Source of the DNA: Brachyhypopomus gauderio
Taxonomy: Eukaryota; Chordata; Actinopteri; Gymnotiformes; Hypopomidae
DNA: 64,000 nt
Reading direction: 5' to 3'
Assembly (NCBI RefSeq): GCF_052324685.1
Contig: NW_027506895.1
Span: forward strand, 614,596 to 678,595
The translations under genes and the position numbers were made by a program. The notes under the pieces were generated by a model. The model saw only the letters and a program-made list of their open reading frames with translations, had not been told where the DNA came from and ran no database searches. Positions 1 to 12,312 of the stretch are shown piece after piece (position 1 is the stretch's first letter; each line of letters opens with the position of its first letter).

Positions 1-1209
1 AATAACTTAGGAAAGTGCTTTGTAATCTCCACAGGAAAAAAAAAAATCTAAAAATATATTTATTGTTATTAATTTTGGAACAATCTGTTTGCCACATAAG
101 CCACGAAGCGTTCCTTTCTTCACAGGACTGTGTTGTGATGTGGGAGCGTGTGATTGATCCTGTGACGGTCGGGATGTTTTTCTGCTGCGCTGGTGTTCTT
201 GTTTCCTGTTTGTGGCCTGGTCCTGTGTGGCCCATTGTCCTTGGTGTTCGTTCGCCCCGCCTGCCTGACTGGCACTCGGGTACACTTCCACTTTGTGCTC
301 CGTGACTAAAAGTCTGGCTAGGGAAATCTTGCTCAGATATTAGCTTAGCTGGAATTTTTGAGGGGACTTCACCCGGACAAGTGCTGACGGATTTTGTATT
401 GTGACAGAAACGGAATCACTTCAGTCAGCGGCGTGGAAGTGACCGGACAGAGGCGCCCGAACACCAAACTCCCCTGCAGTCGGGAAGAATCGTCTCTGTG
501 TCACAGCCGTAAACCTTAAAGCTTGTTTTTCAAAGAACAGCCATCCGCCGCTCCTCTTAAACCATCTTACGTGAATTCTAGTCCCTGTGCGTCGGTCAGC
601 CACCCCCAATCCGCGTTCCCGTGCGGCTCTAGCGGGAACTCTTCCGTTTCTCGTGCGGCGGGCTGGTGCAGGCTGGCTGCAGTGAAACCCCCAGCAGTCT
701 CTTGATGCACTTTGGGCAGGATGACTGGTTGCTTATTGAAAGTGGTGGTGAAAAGAAGAAAAAAAAAACGCCATGTTTTCAATTTCTCACTCTGAATATG
801 ACTGGGGCCCCGGAAGAAGGTTACATGAACCCGTATTCCCCTCAGATCTGATATGATGGAATTTGATATGAGGTGATGAGAATGCGAACAAGATGAGGTT
901 GTTTGTTTGTTTGTTTGTTTACGTGAAAGTGAAATATGACAATACATTAAAGCAACATTCCTTCCAGTAAGCGATTATTTCAGATGAAACCATTGCACAA
1001 TTACATGCAACACGTGTTTTCATTTTGCCTTGTGGAAAATACATATTCATCTAGAAACCAGTATGACTGTACACCAGTTTAAACTAAATTAAAAATTCTG
1101 ACCAAAGTTTGAAAATGTGGTTTTACAGAGTTTAGATTTTTAACACTGTTTATGCAGAAATTCTGTTTGAAATTTTAGATACTGACAGGACATATTTTTG
1201 CTGTTTTAG
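1..1209. other. Region upstream of first recognised arid5a exon
   Basis: No gene can be supported here. Bases 60-310 look like the end of a dispersed repeat, but no terminal repeat or target duplication was found. A (TTTG)n run lies at about 898-920. An upstream arid5a exon or promoter may lie in or before this stretch. The first recognised arid5a exon is open upstream of its ATG as far as a possible splice acceptor ending at 1209. Confidence 0.4.
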
Positions 1210-1221
1210 TCAAATAGGGAC

Positions 1222-4200
1222 ATGGAGATGTCAGAGGCCACCGCTATTGGTGCAGAGGAATCCAGAACGAGCCAATCAGAGAGTGAAGAGAGGGCCTTTG
1301 TGATTAATCTGTACCACTTTATGAAGGAGAGAGGCACGCCAATAGAGAGAATACCTCACCTAGGCTTTAAACAGAGTGAGTACTTCAACATGTGGGTGGA
1401 GCCATCAGGCCACACAGCATCTAAAGAGCGGGTTATAATAGAATACTCTGTGAGGTCATTTACTCAAGTATGCAGTATCTTAGCATACATGCAGTATTTT
1501 TGATGTTTGGGATTATTGCTTAGTGGTGACGACAGGGTAGATTTTCTGATTGAGCTGTGATTATATGCATCTGTGAGTACGCTCAAATGAATGCAATCAA
1601 ATGCTAGATAAATGCAGTAATACCGTTTGGCTGTTTCCATGCTGAAGTTTCCAGCAGTGAGGGGATGTAAACCTCTGATTAATTCTCTCTGACCTTCTGA
1701 CCTCTTTTGCAGTCAACCTGTGGAAAATCTACAAAGCCGTAGAGACCTTGGGAGGCTATGACTCGGTACGTATGCACACGCACTCACACGCACAAAATCT
1801 CAAATACACCTTTTCACATCTCCTCTACCCTCCCTCTGCTTGTTTCTGTTCTTGTCTGCATCCCTTTGTCCGTTTCTCACGCAAGCGTCGGTGCTCTGCT
1901 CCAACCGCTGGCCGGGTGAGAGCATCACGCCCTCGGACCACCAGCTCCTTCCTCTTCCTCTCGTACCTGCGCCGTGCCGAGGGTCTCACACTGTCCCTCG
2001 GTGGAAACTGAGCGTGCTCGAGATTAGCGCGGGGTTCCATTGCAAGCTGAGGCCATTGCGACCGCAATGAGAGCAGACAGATCCACCTTCCCCTTTGCCC
2101 AGGCAGGCAGTCTGCTGTCTCTCTGCAGGCCACCCGCCCCAACTTTGCTTTGTTGTCCTGAAGTGTTCCACTCTGTGAAGATGCGTGTGGTTAGACTACG
2201 TCTCAGCGTAACCACCTGTGCATTCTGGCCAGCAGAACATCTTTGGTCTGAGGGTCTGAACTCATATGTGTAAAACGCCTAAGTGACTTCTGACATAGTA
2301 GGCAGAAATAAGAATAGGCAAAGCGATACTGACAGTACACAGAGAAGATTATCAAAAGACACAGTCTGTGTTTAAGGGTGTATGAGAAGCTCAAGGTGAC
2401 TAATGGTGGTGATTATGTATTTGTTTGTTTTGAGTAAGCAGGCTGTTCTTGATAAGCCTAATCTAGCAGCAGAGTGCTCAGAACAGCACTGGGAGATCAG
2501 GTGCAGATTGCATCCGTTACATCAGTTACGCACTAATACCAGTAACTAGTTCAGCTCTGCAGTAAAATCAAAACCCCTTTTAAAATTTCCTCACACAGCT
2601 GCATCGTTCTCTCTCACACCCGTGAGCGGGTTCGTGAGCGGGTACGTGAGCGGATTCATGAGCGGGTTCGTGAGCGGGTACATGAGCGTGTACGTGAGCG
2701 GGTTCGTGAGGGGGTTCGTGAGCGGGTTCGTGTGAGCGTGTACGTGAGCGGGTTCGTGAGCGTGTACGTGAGCGGGTTCGTGAGGGGGTTCGTGAGCAGG
2801 TTCATGAGCGTGTACGTGAGCGTGTACGTGAGCGTGTACGTGAGCGGGTTCATGAGCGTATACGTGAGCGTGTACATGAGCGGGTTCGTGAGCGTGTTCG
2901 TGAGCGGGTACGTGAGCGTGTTCGTGAGCGTGTACGTGAGCGGATTCGTGAGCGTGTACGTGAGCGGGTTCGTGAGGGGGTTCGTGAGTGTGTACGTGAG
3001 CGGGTTCGTGAGCGTGTACGTGAGCGGGTGCGTGAGCGGGTGCGTGAGCGTGTACGTGAGCGTGTATGTGAGCGGGTTCGTGAGCGTGTACGTGAGCGGG
3101 TGCGTGAGCGTGTACGTGAGCGTGTTCGTGAGCGGGTTCGTGAGGAGGTTCGTGAGTGTGTATGTGAGCGGGTTCGTGAGCGTGTACGTGAGCGGGTTCG
3201 TGAGCGTGTACGTGAGCGGGTTCGTGAGCGTGTACGTGAGCGTGTACGTGAGCAGGTTCGTGAGCGTGTATGTGAGCGGGTTCGTGCTCTTACCGTGCGT
3301 ATTGTGTGTCATCAGGTGACAGCTCGCCGGCTGTGGAAGAACGTGTACGACGAACTCGGGGGCAGTCCGGGCAGCACCAGCGCAGCCACCTGCACCCGTC
3401 GCCACTACGAGAGGTGAGCCCCGCCCCACGTACAGCCCCGCCCCCCTGCCCACGAATCAGGCCTCTGCGCGGCCCTAACGTCCTTGTGTTAAGACAGCCA
3501 CGTGTCGCTATAGGAGCAGCCACGGACCAATCAGATTGGGAGTTGTGCCGCCTAAAAGCCATAACTGGTGAATGACGCAGTAGACCAAAATTTGTTCCGA
3601 TGTAGCAACATCACACTGACTGATGTGTTCACATGAAATCTGTACAGAAAGAGCCAGAAACAGCTGAAACGGGTGGTGAGCAGTTTGGCAGTGATAATTG
3701 ACATTTGTAATTTTGTGTTGGGATATATTGAACATTTTTGACAGTGGTTAGTACCTGAGAGGTTATTTTGATCCAAAGGGCACAGATCACTTCCACTGAT
3801 ATAATTTCCACTGACATAATTTACAACTGACCAAGAGCCCTTTGCCTCCGTTTATATTAGTTTCTGGTTTAGATGGTGATTAATAAAACTGAACTCCAGT
3901 ATGGCAATGTAAATGTACATACATGTGGTAGTGATAAATCTTTGCACAGACTCAGTATTTATGGTTATGATAAGTTTCAACTACAGTTCCAGTACTTCCC
4001 TGAATTAACAATGAGATGAGCTCTGTGCTGCCACCTAGTGACACTCTACATATAACTGCACCTACTTTAGTTGGCCAGCGCAAATCTTGTTTTCAGATGT
4101 CACGTTTACTTAAGGTTGTAAGATCTGAAAACAAGACAAAAGTGCTGGTGTGAAGTGAAAACGTGGTGTGAAGTGTGAAGTGTTTTTGTGCTGTGTTGCG

Positions 4201-5765
4201 CGAGCCTCTCCGGTCACACCTGTGCTCCTCTCCTCTGCGTCGTCGACAGGTTGGTTCTGCCTTTCGAGAGGCATCGGCGTGGGGAGGAGGACAAGCCCCT
4301 CCCTCCCTCCAAACCCCGCAAGCAGTACAAGAGGAGCACGGAGGGCAAGATTAAAGCAGAGAGCAAGAAGAGGAGGAGGACGGACAGAGAGGAGCCAGAG
4401 GTGATTTAACGACACGGGACAGCAGCTCTCAAACGGACCTGCTCGGATCTTTTAGCCCTGAATACTTTTGGTGCAAAGTTCTGTCCTTGTCTAGGCTGTA
4501 GCAATACAAACAGGTAATAAAGATCAAGACGGTTTGGGCCCTTTGTTAATATGTGTGCTGTGTTTTTTCAGGAGAACCTGAGAATGGATCACCGCTGCGA
4601 AAGAGGAGATTGTTCCGGTCCGTGGCCAGTGTCGGAGCATCCTGATGGTGACCAGCATTCTCTGGCCTCGCCCCCTGTCGCGTGCCCTAAGGAGAAGCCC
4701 CTCCTCAAGAGCCTAAGCCCCGCCTTGGTCATGTCCCCCTTGGAGAAGAAGAAACGTCTGGCACAGGCCAGTTTGAGTGTAGCGTCCCCTGCTGGCCTGG
4801 AGGAGGGGGCGGAGCCTGAGAGACCATCGGTGATCCAGCTGTCATACTCCTCCCAGTCTCCGGCCTGCTCATCCTCCACCCGCCTTAGACACGCCTCAGA
4901 CGGCTCGCCCCTCCCCCTGTCCTCTCCCTCTGCTTCCTTATCCCGTAGCTCCTCCCCTTACTCCGTCTCCTCTGAGGACTGCGTGCCCGTGCAGACGCAG
5001 CAGACACCCGCCCCCGATGAGGAGAAGCAGAAACCCGTCCTCTTCAGCCCCGTGCCTTCCCCGGAGTCCGCCAGTGCCCGGGTCTGCAAGCCCTTCAGCC
5101 ACTACCCCTACTCCAAGGACCTCGTCGCCCTGCCCCGTCCAGTCTACCGGGACTTCCTTCAGGTCAGCCCCACCCATATGGAGAAGCCCCCCAGGGCCCC
5201 GTTGCCATGGGGCTCAGAGAGCAAAGTGGGTGGGAGAACCCCCGCCCTTCGGATTCCCATCTCCGCCTCCGCTGGACGCGCCTGCTGGGCCCACTCTCCC
5301 TCCAGCTTCACCAAGGTCCCGCCCCGCACCCCCTGGGGACCCGTATCACTACAGCCCCCGTACAAACTGCACGTGCCCCACCCCCAGGCCCACCCCAAGA
5401 GGCCGAGCAGCGCGGAGGCCTTCGCCAAGAAGATCGCCTCTCCCTCGCACTTCGTGGACAGGAAGGAGAAGGCCAAGATGGTGGTGCCCAAACCATTGCC
5501 CGCCCAGCAGTACATCCTCCACCCACAGCCCGGCCTGCCCATGCCGTACTTGCTGCCGGAGCAGCTGAAAACACTGCCGGTCCACCCCGTCCTCCTCCCC
5601 GCTCACCTCACCATCCCTCCATCCCAAGGCCACCCCCCCCACCCAGTCCCCATGGGCGCCTACCTCCCTGGGACCTACGAGGCGGCCCTGCGCTCGTACC
5701 CGTACTCTGTGCCCCTCTGCCATCCGCCAGCCAGCTACAACATGGCGAGCCTGCAGCCGTTTTAA
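1222..5765 (+). CDS. arid5a: AT-rich interaction domain protein 5A (ARID5A)
   Basis: ARID5A is a nuclear AT-rich-DNA-binding regulator that in mammals also binds and stabilises certain inflammatory mRNAs. Coding exons are 1222-1375, 1713-1765, 3316-3413, 4250-4400 and 4572-5765. All have GT-AG borders and compatible phases, giving about 549 aa. Exons 1-4 carry the ARID: a FMKERGTPIERIPHLGFKQ segment, then INLWKIYKAVETLGGYDS, then the conserved RRLWKNVYDELGGSPGST block ending in TRRHYERLVLPFER. A basic tail (KPRKQYK, KKRRR) follows as a likely nuclear signal. The last exon is Ser/Pro-rich with conserved islands (MSPLEKKKRLAQ, and LPGTYEAALR near the end). The exon holding ATG 1222 stays open upstream to a possible acceptor at 1209, so the true N-terminus may lie in an unseen exon. 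Intron 2 holds a 12-bp minisatellite. ARID5A rather than ARID5B is chosen from the ARID wording and protein length. Confidence 0.9.
2617..3288. repeat. 12-bp-unit minisatellite in arid5a intron 2
   Basis: About 55 units of a 12-bp motif, mainly GTGAGCGGGTTC alternating with GTGAGCGTGTAC, with scattered single-base variants. The array ends about 30 bases before the acceptor at 3315. Because the unit is divisible by three, all frames stay open over long distances. The resulting VYVSGF, RERVRE and TYTLTNPL peptides are artefacts. Nearly every unit contains GTGAGC or GTGAGT, which resembles a 5' splice-site consensus. Confidence 0.95.
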
Positions 5766-6421
5766 CAGGACCCGCTGTCCGGACCATTGTAGCGGTTATA
5801 CTGGGCAGCATCTGACCAGTTCATAATGCCATAGTTGTTGGAATACGAAATTCTGATTGCACTTCACCTTAACTTGAATCTTTTTGACAATCTTTTGTTT
5901 TTTGTACTTGTTCCACACTTTAACTCAAAGGAACCATTCAGAACTCCAAAAGAAGAAAGAAAAGTATGAAATGCTTCTGTAATTGCAGTGTTCACGCACT
6001 GAAAAAACAGACTACTGAGTGTTAGTTGAGGTCAAGCTGGGGAAAAAAAGTGCAGGATGTTCCTTCTGTAAGAAGGAAGAAGTAACCTAACAGACCAAAA
6101 TAAAAGTCCTGCCTTAAATTTCTGTTTGCCACTGTAAAGGGTTCTTTCTTCAGTCTGAACAGTAAAGGGTGCTGAGGAACAAAAACTGCGGAATCTGCAA
6201 TTAAGCAGTGACGAACAAAAACCAGCAACCACAACTAAAATAGAACTGGAAATGGAACCAGTGAAGAGACTCTACCTATGGATTTGAACTGAGGTCCATC
6301 CGTTACCTCCCATTACTGACTCAATGTCACTCTTTAAATAAAGCGTCGGAAATGTGGCATTTTTTTTTTACATGTACATTTGTAAATTGTGTATGAAGTA
6401 TTTTATTTTTTATGAAATAAA
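5766..6421 (+). other. arid5a: arid5a 3'UTR and poly(A) signal
   Basis: No open frame of interest follows the arid5a stop codon. An AATAAA hexamer at 6416-6421 is the likely poly(A) signal. An earlier AATAAA near 6338 could give a shorter transcript. Confidence 0.6.
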
Positions 6422-6429
6422 GTATGGTT

Positions 6430-7812
6430 AGATGAAGATCATCTCAGACTTCACAAAGGCATCTTCTCCCGTGTATTACGCACTGAGACCCATGAACGTC
6501 AGCATGGAAGCCACCGAAAGCATATGGAAGCACTTTTCATTAAACTTAAATTATGTACAATGAAGGCAGAGATCACTTTAATGTGCAGAATATTATTTGA
6601 ATTATTATTATGCAGATAGCAATAAAACACTGGGAATATGAAATGTTTCAACATAATTTACATAACAAGATCTTTGCTAAACTGAGTTTTAAAGGAATAT
6701 TCTTTTCAGTAAGTAAAACAGGCTTACTCTGGTAAACAGGTGAGATGCAACAATAAAGAATAAACTGCGTTAAGCGGAAATGTTGAAATTGTGCTGGATA
6801 TTGAAAAAGTTTTAACATGCTTTAAACAAGCGCCCCTCCATGCCGTATTTGGTGATCCACGAAATGAAATACTTTTTCAGCCAATCGACTCATCACACAA
6901 TGGACTCCGGGAGACCTCGAGAGGTGGCACTGAACACAGTTCTAAGAAGTGCAAGACGTCTCGCAACATTGCTGTTTTCAGAATGGGGAACTGCAGAGCT
7001 TTTCGTGTCTTGCATTCGCAGCGGCACCGACACTGAACTGCTGCAGACACGTCAACCAATCCAAAAACAATGCAACCATTACATTCGGCTATAGTGCAAC
7101 TATGTCCTTAACCGTCCTTATCAATGGAAGGTGGTAAATTGTGAAGTGCTTGTATATTCTTTAGGGTTTCAAGGTGCTGTGGGGATCTTGAAAGCAGAAA
7201 CAGTGTGGGTAACATTATAACAAGGTGAATGCATGGTGGCAGTGCCGAAATATGGGACCGCAAAACCATTTTTGCACATTTTCTGCATTCGTGATGTCGA
7301 GAAAAATGGTTTTGTTGTCACACATTCTGATAACTGCACATGGGTACGATCATTTATTGTAGTTTAGAGGGACGTTAATGTAAACCTAGTCCAAAAGATA
7401 AGGTAGGCACGAAAAGATAAAAAAGATAAGGTAAATTACACGTCCCTTATGCATACAGACACAAATAAATATTTTTGCAATTTAAACTTAATTTCAAGTA
7501 ACGTAGAAAGAATAAAAATAAAACATTTGTACTTTTGGTTTTTTGCACTGGCAAATGGGTGGTTAGTGCGATTGACCAACGTTGCCTCTTTTCCCATAGG
7601 AATCAATTGGGTCACCAAACATCCGTATTTCACGTCCTGTCCCAGGTTTTTTAAAGTGAGGAAATGTTCCAGTTTTTAAATTACCTTCCTTGGACTATAA
7701 TCATTTGTTATTGGAGTTATTTATTGACGTTTACTGAAAAGCATTTTTAATAAACCAACTGCAAATATCATGTTATTGCAGGATTGCGTGGGCCTATGTT
7801 AAGTAATGTGAA
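6430..7812. other. Intergenic DNA, nothing recognised
   Basis: AT-rich DNA between arid5a and the first hAT element. Short open frames are present, but none resembles a known domain or has convincing splice borders. Confidence 0.5.
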
Positions 7813-7820
7813 CTCCAATA

Positions 7821-8056
7821 CAGGGCCGGCGCCACGGGGGGGGGGGGGGGGGTGAATGGGGGAGGCGTCCCGCCCCCTCAATGTAAAAAATAACTCATTT
7901 ATTTTACAACAATCGCCACATGGTGCCCCCCCCCCCACCCGCTCGACAATCGTTACACGCACCCCCCCCCCCCCCTCAACAACTTACGTTCGCCCCCCCC
8001 CCCCCCCCGACATTTTCTGACGCCCCCTCACTGTATATGTTCTGGCGCCGGCCCTG
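7821..8056. mobile_element. Non-autonomous hAT element (236 bp)
   Basis: The ends are inverted repeats: CAGGGCCGGCGCCA at the left and TGGCGCCGGCCCTG at the right. The element is flanked by the 8-bp direct duplication CTCCAATA (7813-7820 and 8057-8064), the length expected of hAT transposition. The interior has long G and C runs and no transposase frame. Confidence 0.88.
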
Positions 8057-8064
8057 CTCCAATA

Positions 8065-9506
8065 TTTGAGTTGTTGGTGTAAACGCTCTTCTTCTCGACC
8101 ACACACAGGCGCAACATGTGCAACAGCGTCCAGTGTTGCCAACTTAGCGACTTTTGAGACTCTCTAGCGACTTTTTTTTAAAGCAACCAGCGACAAATCT
8201 AGCGACTTTTTCTGGTGTTTCTGGAGACTTTTGGAGACTCTGAGATGTTCACACATGCTCTTCAGATACTGTCTGAGCGGGTGCTGTCTGAGCCCCGTAC
8301 ACAACACTCACAGTACAGTCTGACAGTCACAGCAGGGCATATAAATGCGTCTTCAGTGTGACACGAAATGAAATCACTGCATTTAACTCAGTCTGTCACT
8401 CACCTCCTCCCTGCTAACTGATACTCTTATGCTAACATTTAACAATAAAGCAAAAATAACTGATTTATGTAATTTATGAAGTTATTTTGAAAGGCTACTG
8501 CAAAGGCAACAGACATTGCTCACTTGTAGTTCTAACATATTTAGGGTGTTTTTTACTCACTTTTTTCTCTCCCACAACGTTATTCCTTTACAGCTTCAAA
8601 ATCATGAATTATGCAAATGAGGCCATTATGACATACATTTAGCGACAGCCAATAGCTACTCTCCTTAATTCGATGGTCAAAGATTCCGGTGCAACACCGG
8701 ATTACTAAACAAATATTTTAAGCCGCGGACTTTCATGGGACTCGCGACAATTGTTGGTTGTTGAAATAAAAAATAACCATATTAGGAGATCATTTCCGAG
8801 AGTGGGCAAAAGAGTTCGACTTCATATTGACCTCCACATTAATCCGACAGGGGCAGGTGGACAGATGTCCACGATGCAGCGCGTGCTGGTCCTCCGACCC
8901 CTTGTTTGGATGCATAATTCACGAATATCTCTAACGTTACCCATTATATTCCGTAGCAGCGGAATAAACTCCCAAACGACACCGATACGCTAGAACTAGC
9001 CCATAGCTATACACAACACGAATATCAGTCAATACAGCGTTGGTAGCACTGTACAGCTACCTAACTGCTGGCATTGCTGCCACCCACTGTTGCCGTAGTC
9101 AAACGCGAAAATTAAAATTATGTTTTTGTGTGATGGTAATATTATTAAAGGATGTAAAAATTAAGTAACATTCATAAATTATAATATATTAGATAGAAAC
9201 TCATTATAGAGGACTTAGAATCTATAAGATAGACTGCATAGAAACACTGCGCACAACTGCGCATTATAACCTACTTGAAGAAATGAAGACGCCACCTAAA
9301 ACGTCAGTATTTGGCGCGAAATGTCGTACCGGAAGTCGGTCGGTCACGTCTATAGTAATGTAAATAGCCAGCTACGTGTGTCGGAGGATAATTACACAGC
9401 TTTCAGAAACAATTTAGTGAGTTAGCACAGACTGTAAACAGCAAAGATAATAAAATATTAAGGTAAGTAATAGCTCTGCTAAAATAAATAAATAAATATC
9501 CACACT
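8065..9506. other. Intergenic DNA before gins4
   Basis: No gene recognised. Around 8130-8260 the words AGCGACTTTT and GAGACT recur, like the end of a dispersed repeat. Bases 9310-9480 lie just upstream of gins4 and probably hold its 5'UTR and promoter: there is a GTAAGT donor-like site at about 9462. Confidence 0.4.
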
Positions 9507-9551
9507 TTGGGTAGCGGCGTTTCTCTGGACGGCTGGTTGAGCTGCAGCGCG

Positions 9552-10935
9552 ATGGCGGATGCGGTGTCGGACGCCAGTGATGTGAGTGATGGAGGAGACA
9601 GTCAGGAGGAGCTCATGACCCCGGCGGAGCTCATCGCCAGGTTGGAGGAGGTGTGTGGGGGTGAGAGGGTGTTCCCTTCGGGGGACATTTTAAAGATGTT
9701 TGTGTTTTTGTCGTGTTGAGAAGTCGTTCGTCTTTCAGGCATGGCTTAATGAGAAGTTCTCCCCGGAGCTGCTGGAGAACAAGTCGGAGTTGGTGGAGTG
9801 CGTGATGGAGCAGCTCACACACATGGTAGGACTGATGGAGTTAGGAGAGCGCAGCGTGGAGGTCCTGTTTGTAGAGCAACAGTTGAGAGTTGTGAACATT
9901 TGACCCAGAATAATCTTGCAGGGTATGTCAAGAGTTTTGTTATAATCAGTAATATTTCATAGTCAGGCAGGTTGGTCTATACTGACCTTTTCATATTGAC
10001 TCTTGTGCTTACTTGGATGAGACTTGTTTAAAAATATTTCCCTTCTGCAAAACATCAAGGGTTTGTTAATTATCTGTGACGTGCTAGTGATTGTCACAGA
10101 CAAATATTACGCAGAATAAAAGTTTAATATTACAGCAGGACGGATGTGTTAAGGTTGTTGTTGGGCAAAAAGGTCGTTTTCTTGCAGGGAAGATGAGTTT
10201 GTAGCAGGTTGGCCACCTTGATGCCGGGTCTGGGGTGCTGGGGTCAGGGCAGAGTGAGGTCAGCTGTCTTTCGTGTCTGCGGTTTCAGGAGGAAAACCTG
10301 CAGCGGGTGATGAAAGGGGACCTGAAGGCCAGCGTCCACCGCATGGAGATCGGTCGCATCCGCTACGTGCTGAGCTGCTACCTCCGCTCTCGACTGAGGA
10401 AGGTGCCGAGCGGGTGGAGCGGGAGCTCTCTGTGAATGTGCGGATCCATCTGCCTGTTGTGTTTACGCATGCCAGCCTCTTTTTGTTCCTTCGTGCAGAT
10501 CGAGAAGTTTTTCCCTCACGTCCTGGAGAAGGAGAAGTCCCGGTCCGACGGAGACCCCTCGTTTCTCTCCCCCGAGGAGTTTGCCTTTGCTAAAGAGTGA
10601 GTGCCACGTGCGTCCGCAGCTGGCTTCCGGGTGACTCGCGGAGCCTTGGAGAGTTGGTCTTTAACTAGTTGTGGGCTGTGTTCACAGGTATCTGGCTAAT
10701 ACTGAAGTCTACCTGAAGGCTGTGGCACTGAGACACATGCCTCCCAATCTCCAGAGCATTGACATGCTGAAAGCTGGTGAGTTCACGAGACAGGATCTGT
10801 GATCACTAAGTGGACCAGCGGGGTCTGTATCAGGTCCTTAGATGGGGTAGAGCGGTCCGATGTTATAAGGAGCTGGTTTCATTCACTTCAATTCTCTGTC
10901 TCACACTGAGCTGTCAAAAATAGCTTTGATTGTGA

Positions 10936-11006
<71 letters not shown>

Positions 11007-12312
11007 AGTTCCAGAACCCTGTTTGGACTCGTTTGTTTTTCTGCGAGTGAAGGAGAGTCAGGAGAACATATTGGTGGAACCTGAGACTGATGAACAAAGG
11101 TAGAGTTCAACTGGGCCCTGCCTACACCTACCCTTATACTTACCCCTACCCCTACCCCTACCCCTACCCCTACCCTTACCCTTACCCCTACCCCTACCCC
11201 TACCCCTACCCCTACCCTTACCCCTACCCCTACCCCTACCCCTACCCCTACCCTTACCCCTACCCCTACCCCTACCCCTACCCCTACCCCTACCCTTACC
11301 CCTACCCCTACACTTACACTTTCGCCTACATCTACACCTTCACCTACACCTACACCTACACCTACCCCTTCACCTACCCCTACATCTACTCCTACACCTA
11401 CACCTACCCCTTCACTTACACTTACCCCTTCACCTACACCTACACCTACACCTACCCCTTCACCTACCCCTACACCTACCCCTTCACTTACACTTACCCC
11501 TTCACCTACACCTACCCCTACACCTACACCTACACCTACCCCTTCACCTACCCCTACACCTACCCCTTCACCTACCCCTACATCTACTCCTTCACCTACA
11601 CCTACACCTACCCCTTCACTTACACTTACCCCTTCACCTACACCTACCCCTACACCTACACCTACCCCTTCACTTACACCTACACTTACACCTACACCTA
11701 CCCCTTCACTTACACTTACACCTACACCTACCCCTACACCTACACCTACCCCTTCACTTACACCTACACCTACCCCTTCACTTACACCTACACCTACCCC
11801 TTCACCTACCCCTTCACCTACACCTACCCCTACACCTAACCCTACACCTACACCTACCCCTTCACTTACACTTACCCCTTCACCTACACCTACCCCTTCA
11901 CTTACACCTACACCTACCCCTTCACTTACACTTACCCCTTCACCTACACCTACCCCTTCACTTACACCTACACCTACCCCTTCACCTAACCCTTCACCTA
12001 CACCTACCCCTTCACCTACACCTACCCCTACATCTACACCTACATCTACACCTACACCTACACCTACACCTACCCCTACACCCCTTTTGCCGTGCAGAAT
12101 GAACATGGCTCCTTTTTATGGCTTGCAGTTGTTTTTCCACATTTTTTCACATTTTCACATTGTTTCATTTGATGCTCTGAGACAGTCTCACTCTCTCACT
12201 CTCGTCTCGTCTCAGGGAGTATGTTGTAGACCTGGAGGAGGGCTCCCAGCACTTGATGCGATACCGCACTATAGCACCACTAGTGGCCAGCGGTGCGGTG
12301 CAACTCATCTAG
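9552..12312 (+). CDS. gins4: GINS complex subunit 4 (SLD5)
   Basis: SLD5 is one of four GINS subunits. GINS joins CDC45 and MCM2-7 in the CMG helicase that unwinds DNA at replication forks. Seven coding exons (9552-9650, 9739-9825, 10289-10402, 10499-10596, 10688-10776, 11009-11099, 12216-12312) join in phase to 675 nt, or 224 aa against 223 in human. Landmarks are the acidic N-terminus with [20 protein letters not shown], then [75 protein letters not shown], and the C-terminal B-domain ending [13 protein letters not shown]. All splice borders are GT-AG. Intron 6 has been expanded by a CCCTAC-type array, and a long TG run precedes the exon 6 acceptor. An AATAAA at 12785-12790 is the likely poly(A) signal. 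Confidence 0.95.
10937..11002. repeat. (TG)n microsatellite before gins4 exon 6
   Basis: About 33 uninterrupted TG dinucleotides end in TTTTAG, the acceptor of gins4 exon 6. The run takes the place of the usual polypyrimidine tract. Confidence 0.95.
11121..12083. repeat. CCCTAC/CCTACA hexamer array in gins4 intron 6
   Basis: Nearly 1 kb of 6-bp units. The left third is mostly CCCTAC. The rest mixes CCTACA, CTTCAC and TTACAC units in a higher-order pattern. The other strand is G-rich (GGGGTA, GGTGTA) and telomere-like without being TTAGGG. The array starts about 20 bases after the exon 6 donor and fills most of the intron. Open frames over it ([14 protein letters not shown]) are artefacts of the 6-bp period. 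Confidence 0.95.

Noticed and set aside
8131-9051. Possible hAT element from CAGTGTTGCCAAC to GTTGGTAGCACTG
   Set aside because: The ends match at 11 of 13 positions, but the 8-bp flanks do not agree, so the borders are not supported.
10901-12106. 401-codon VGVGVGEG frame and 249-codon YPYTYT frame
   Set aside because: They lie wholly in the hexamer array inside a gins4 intron. The 6-bp period explains the open frames.
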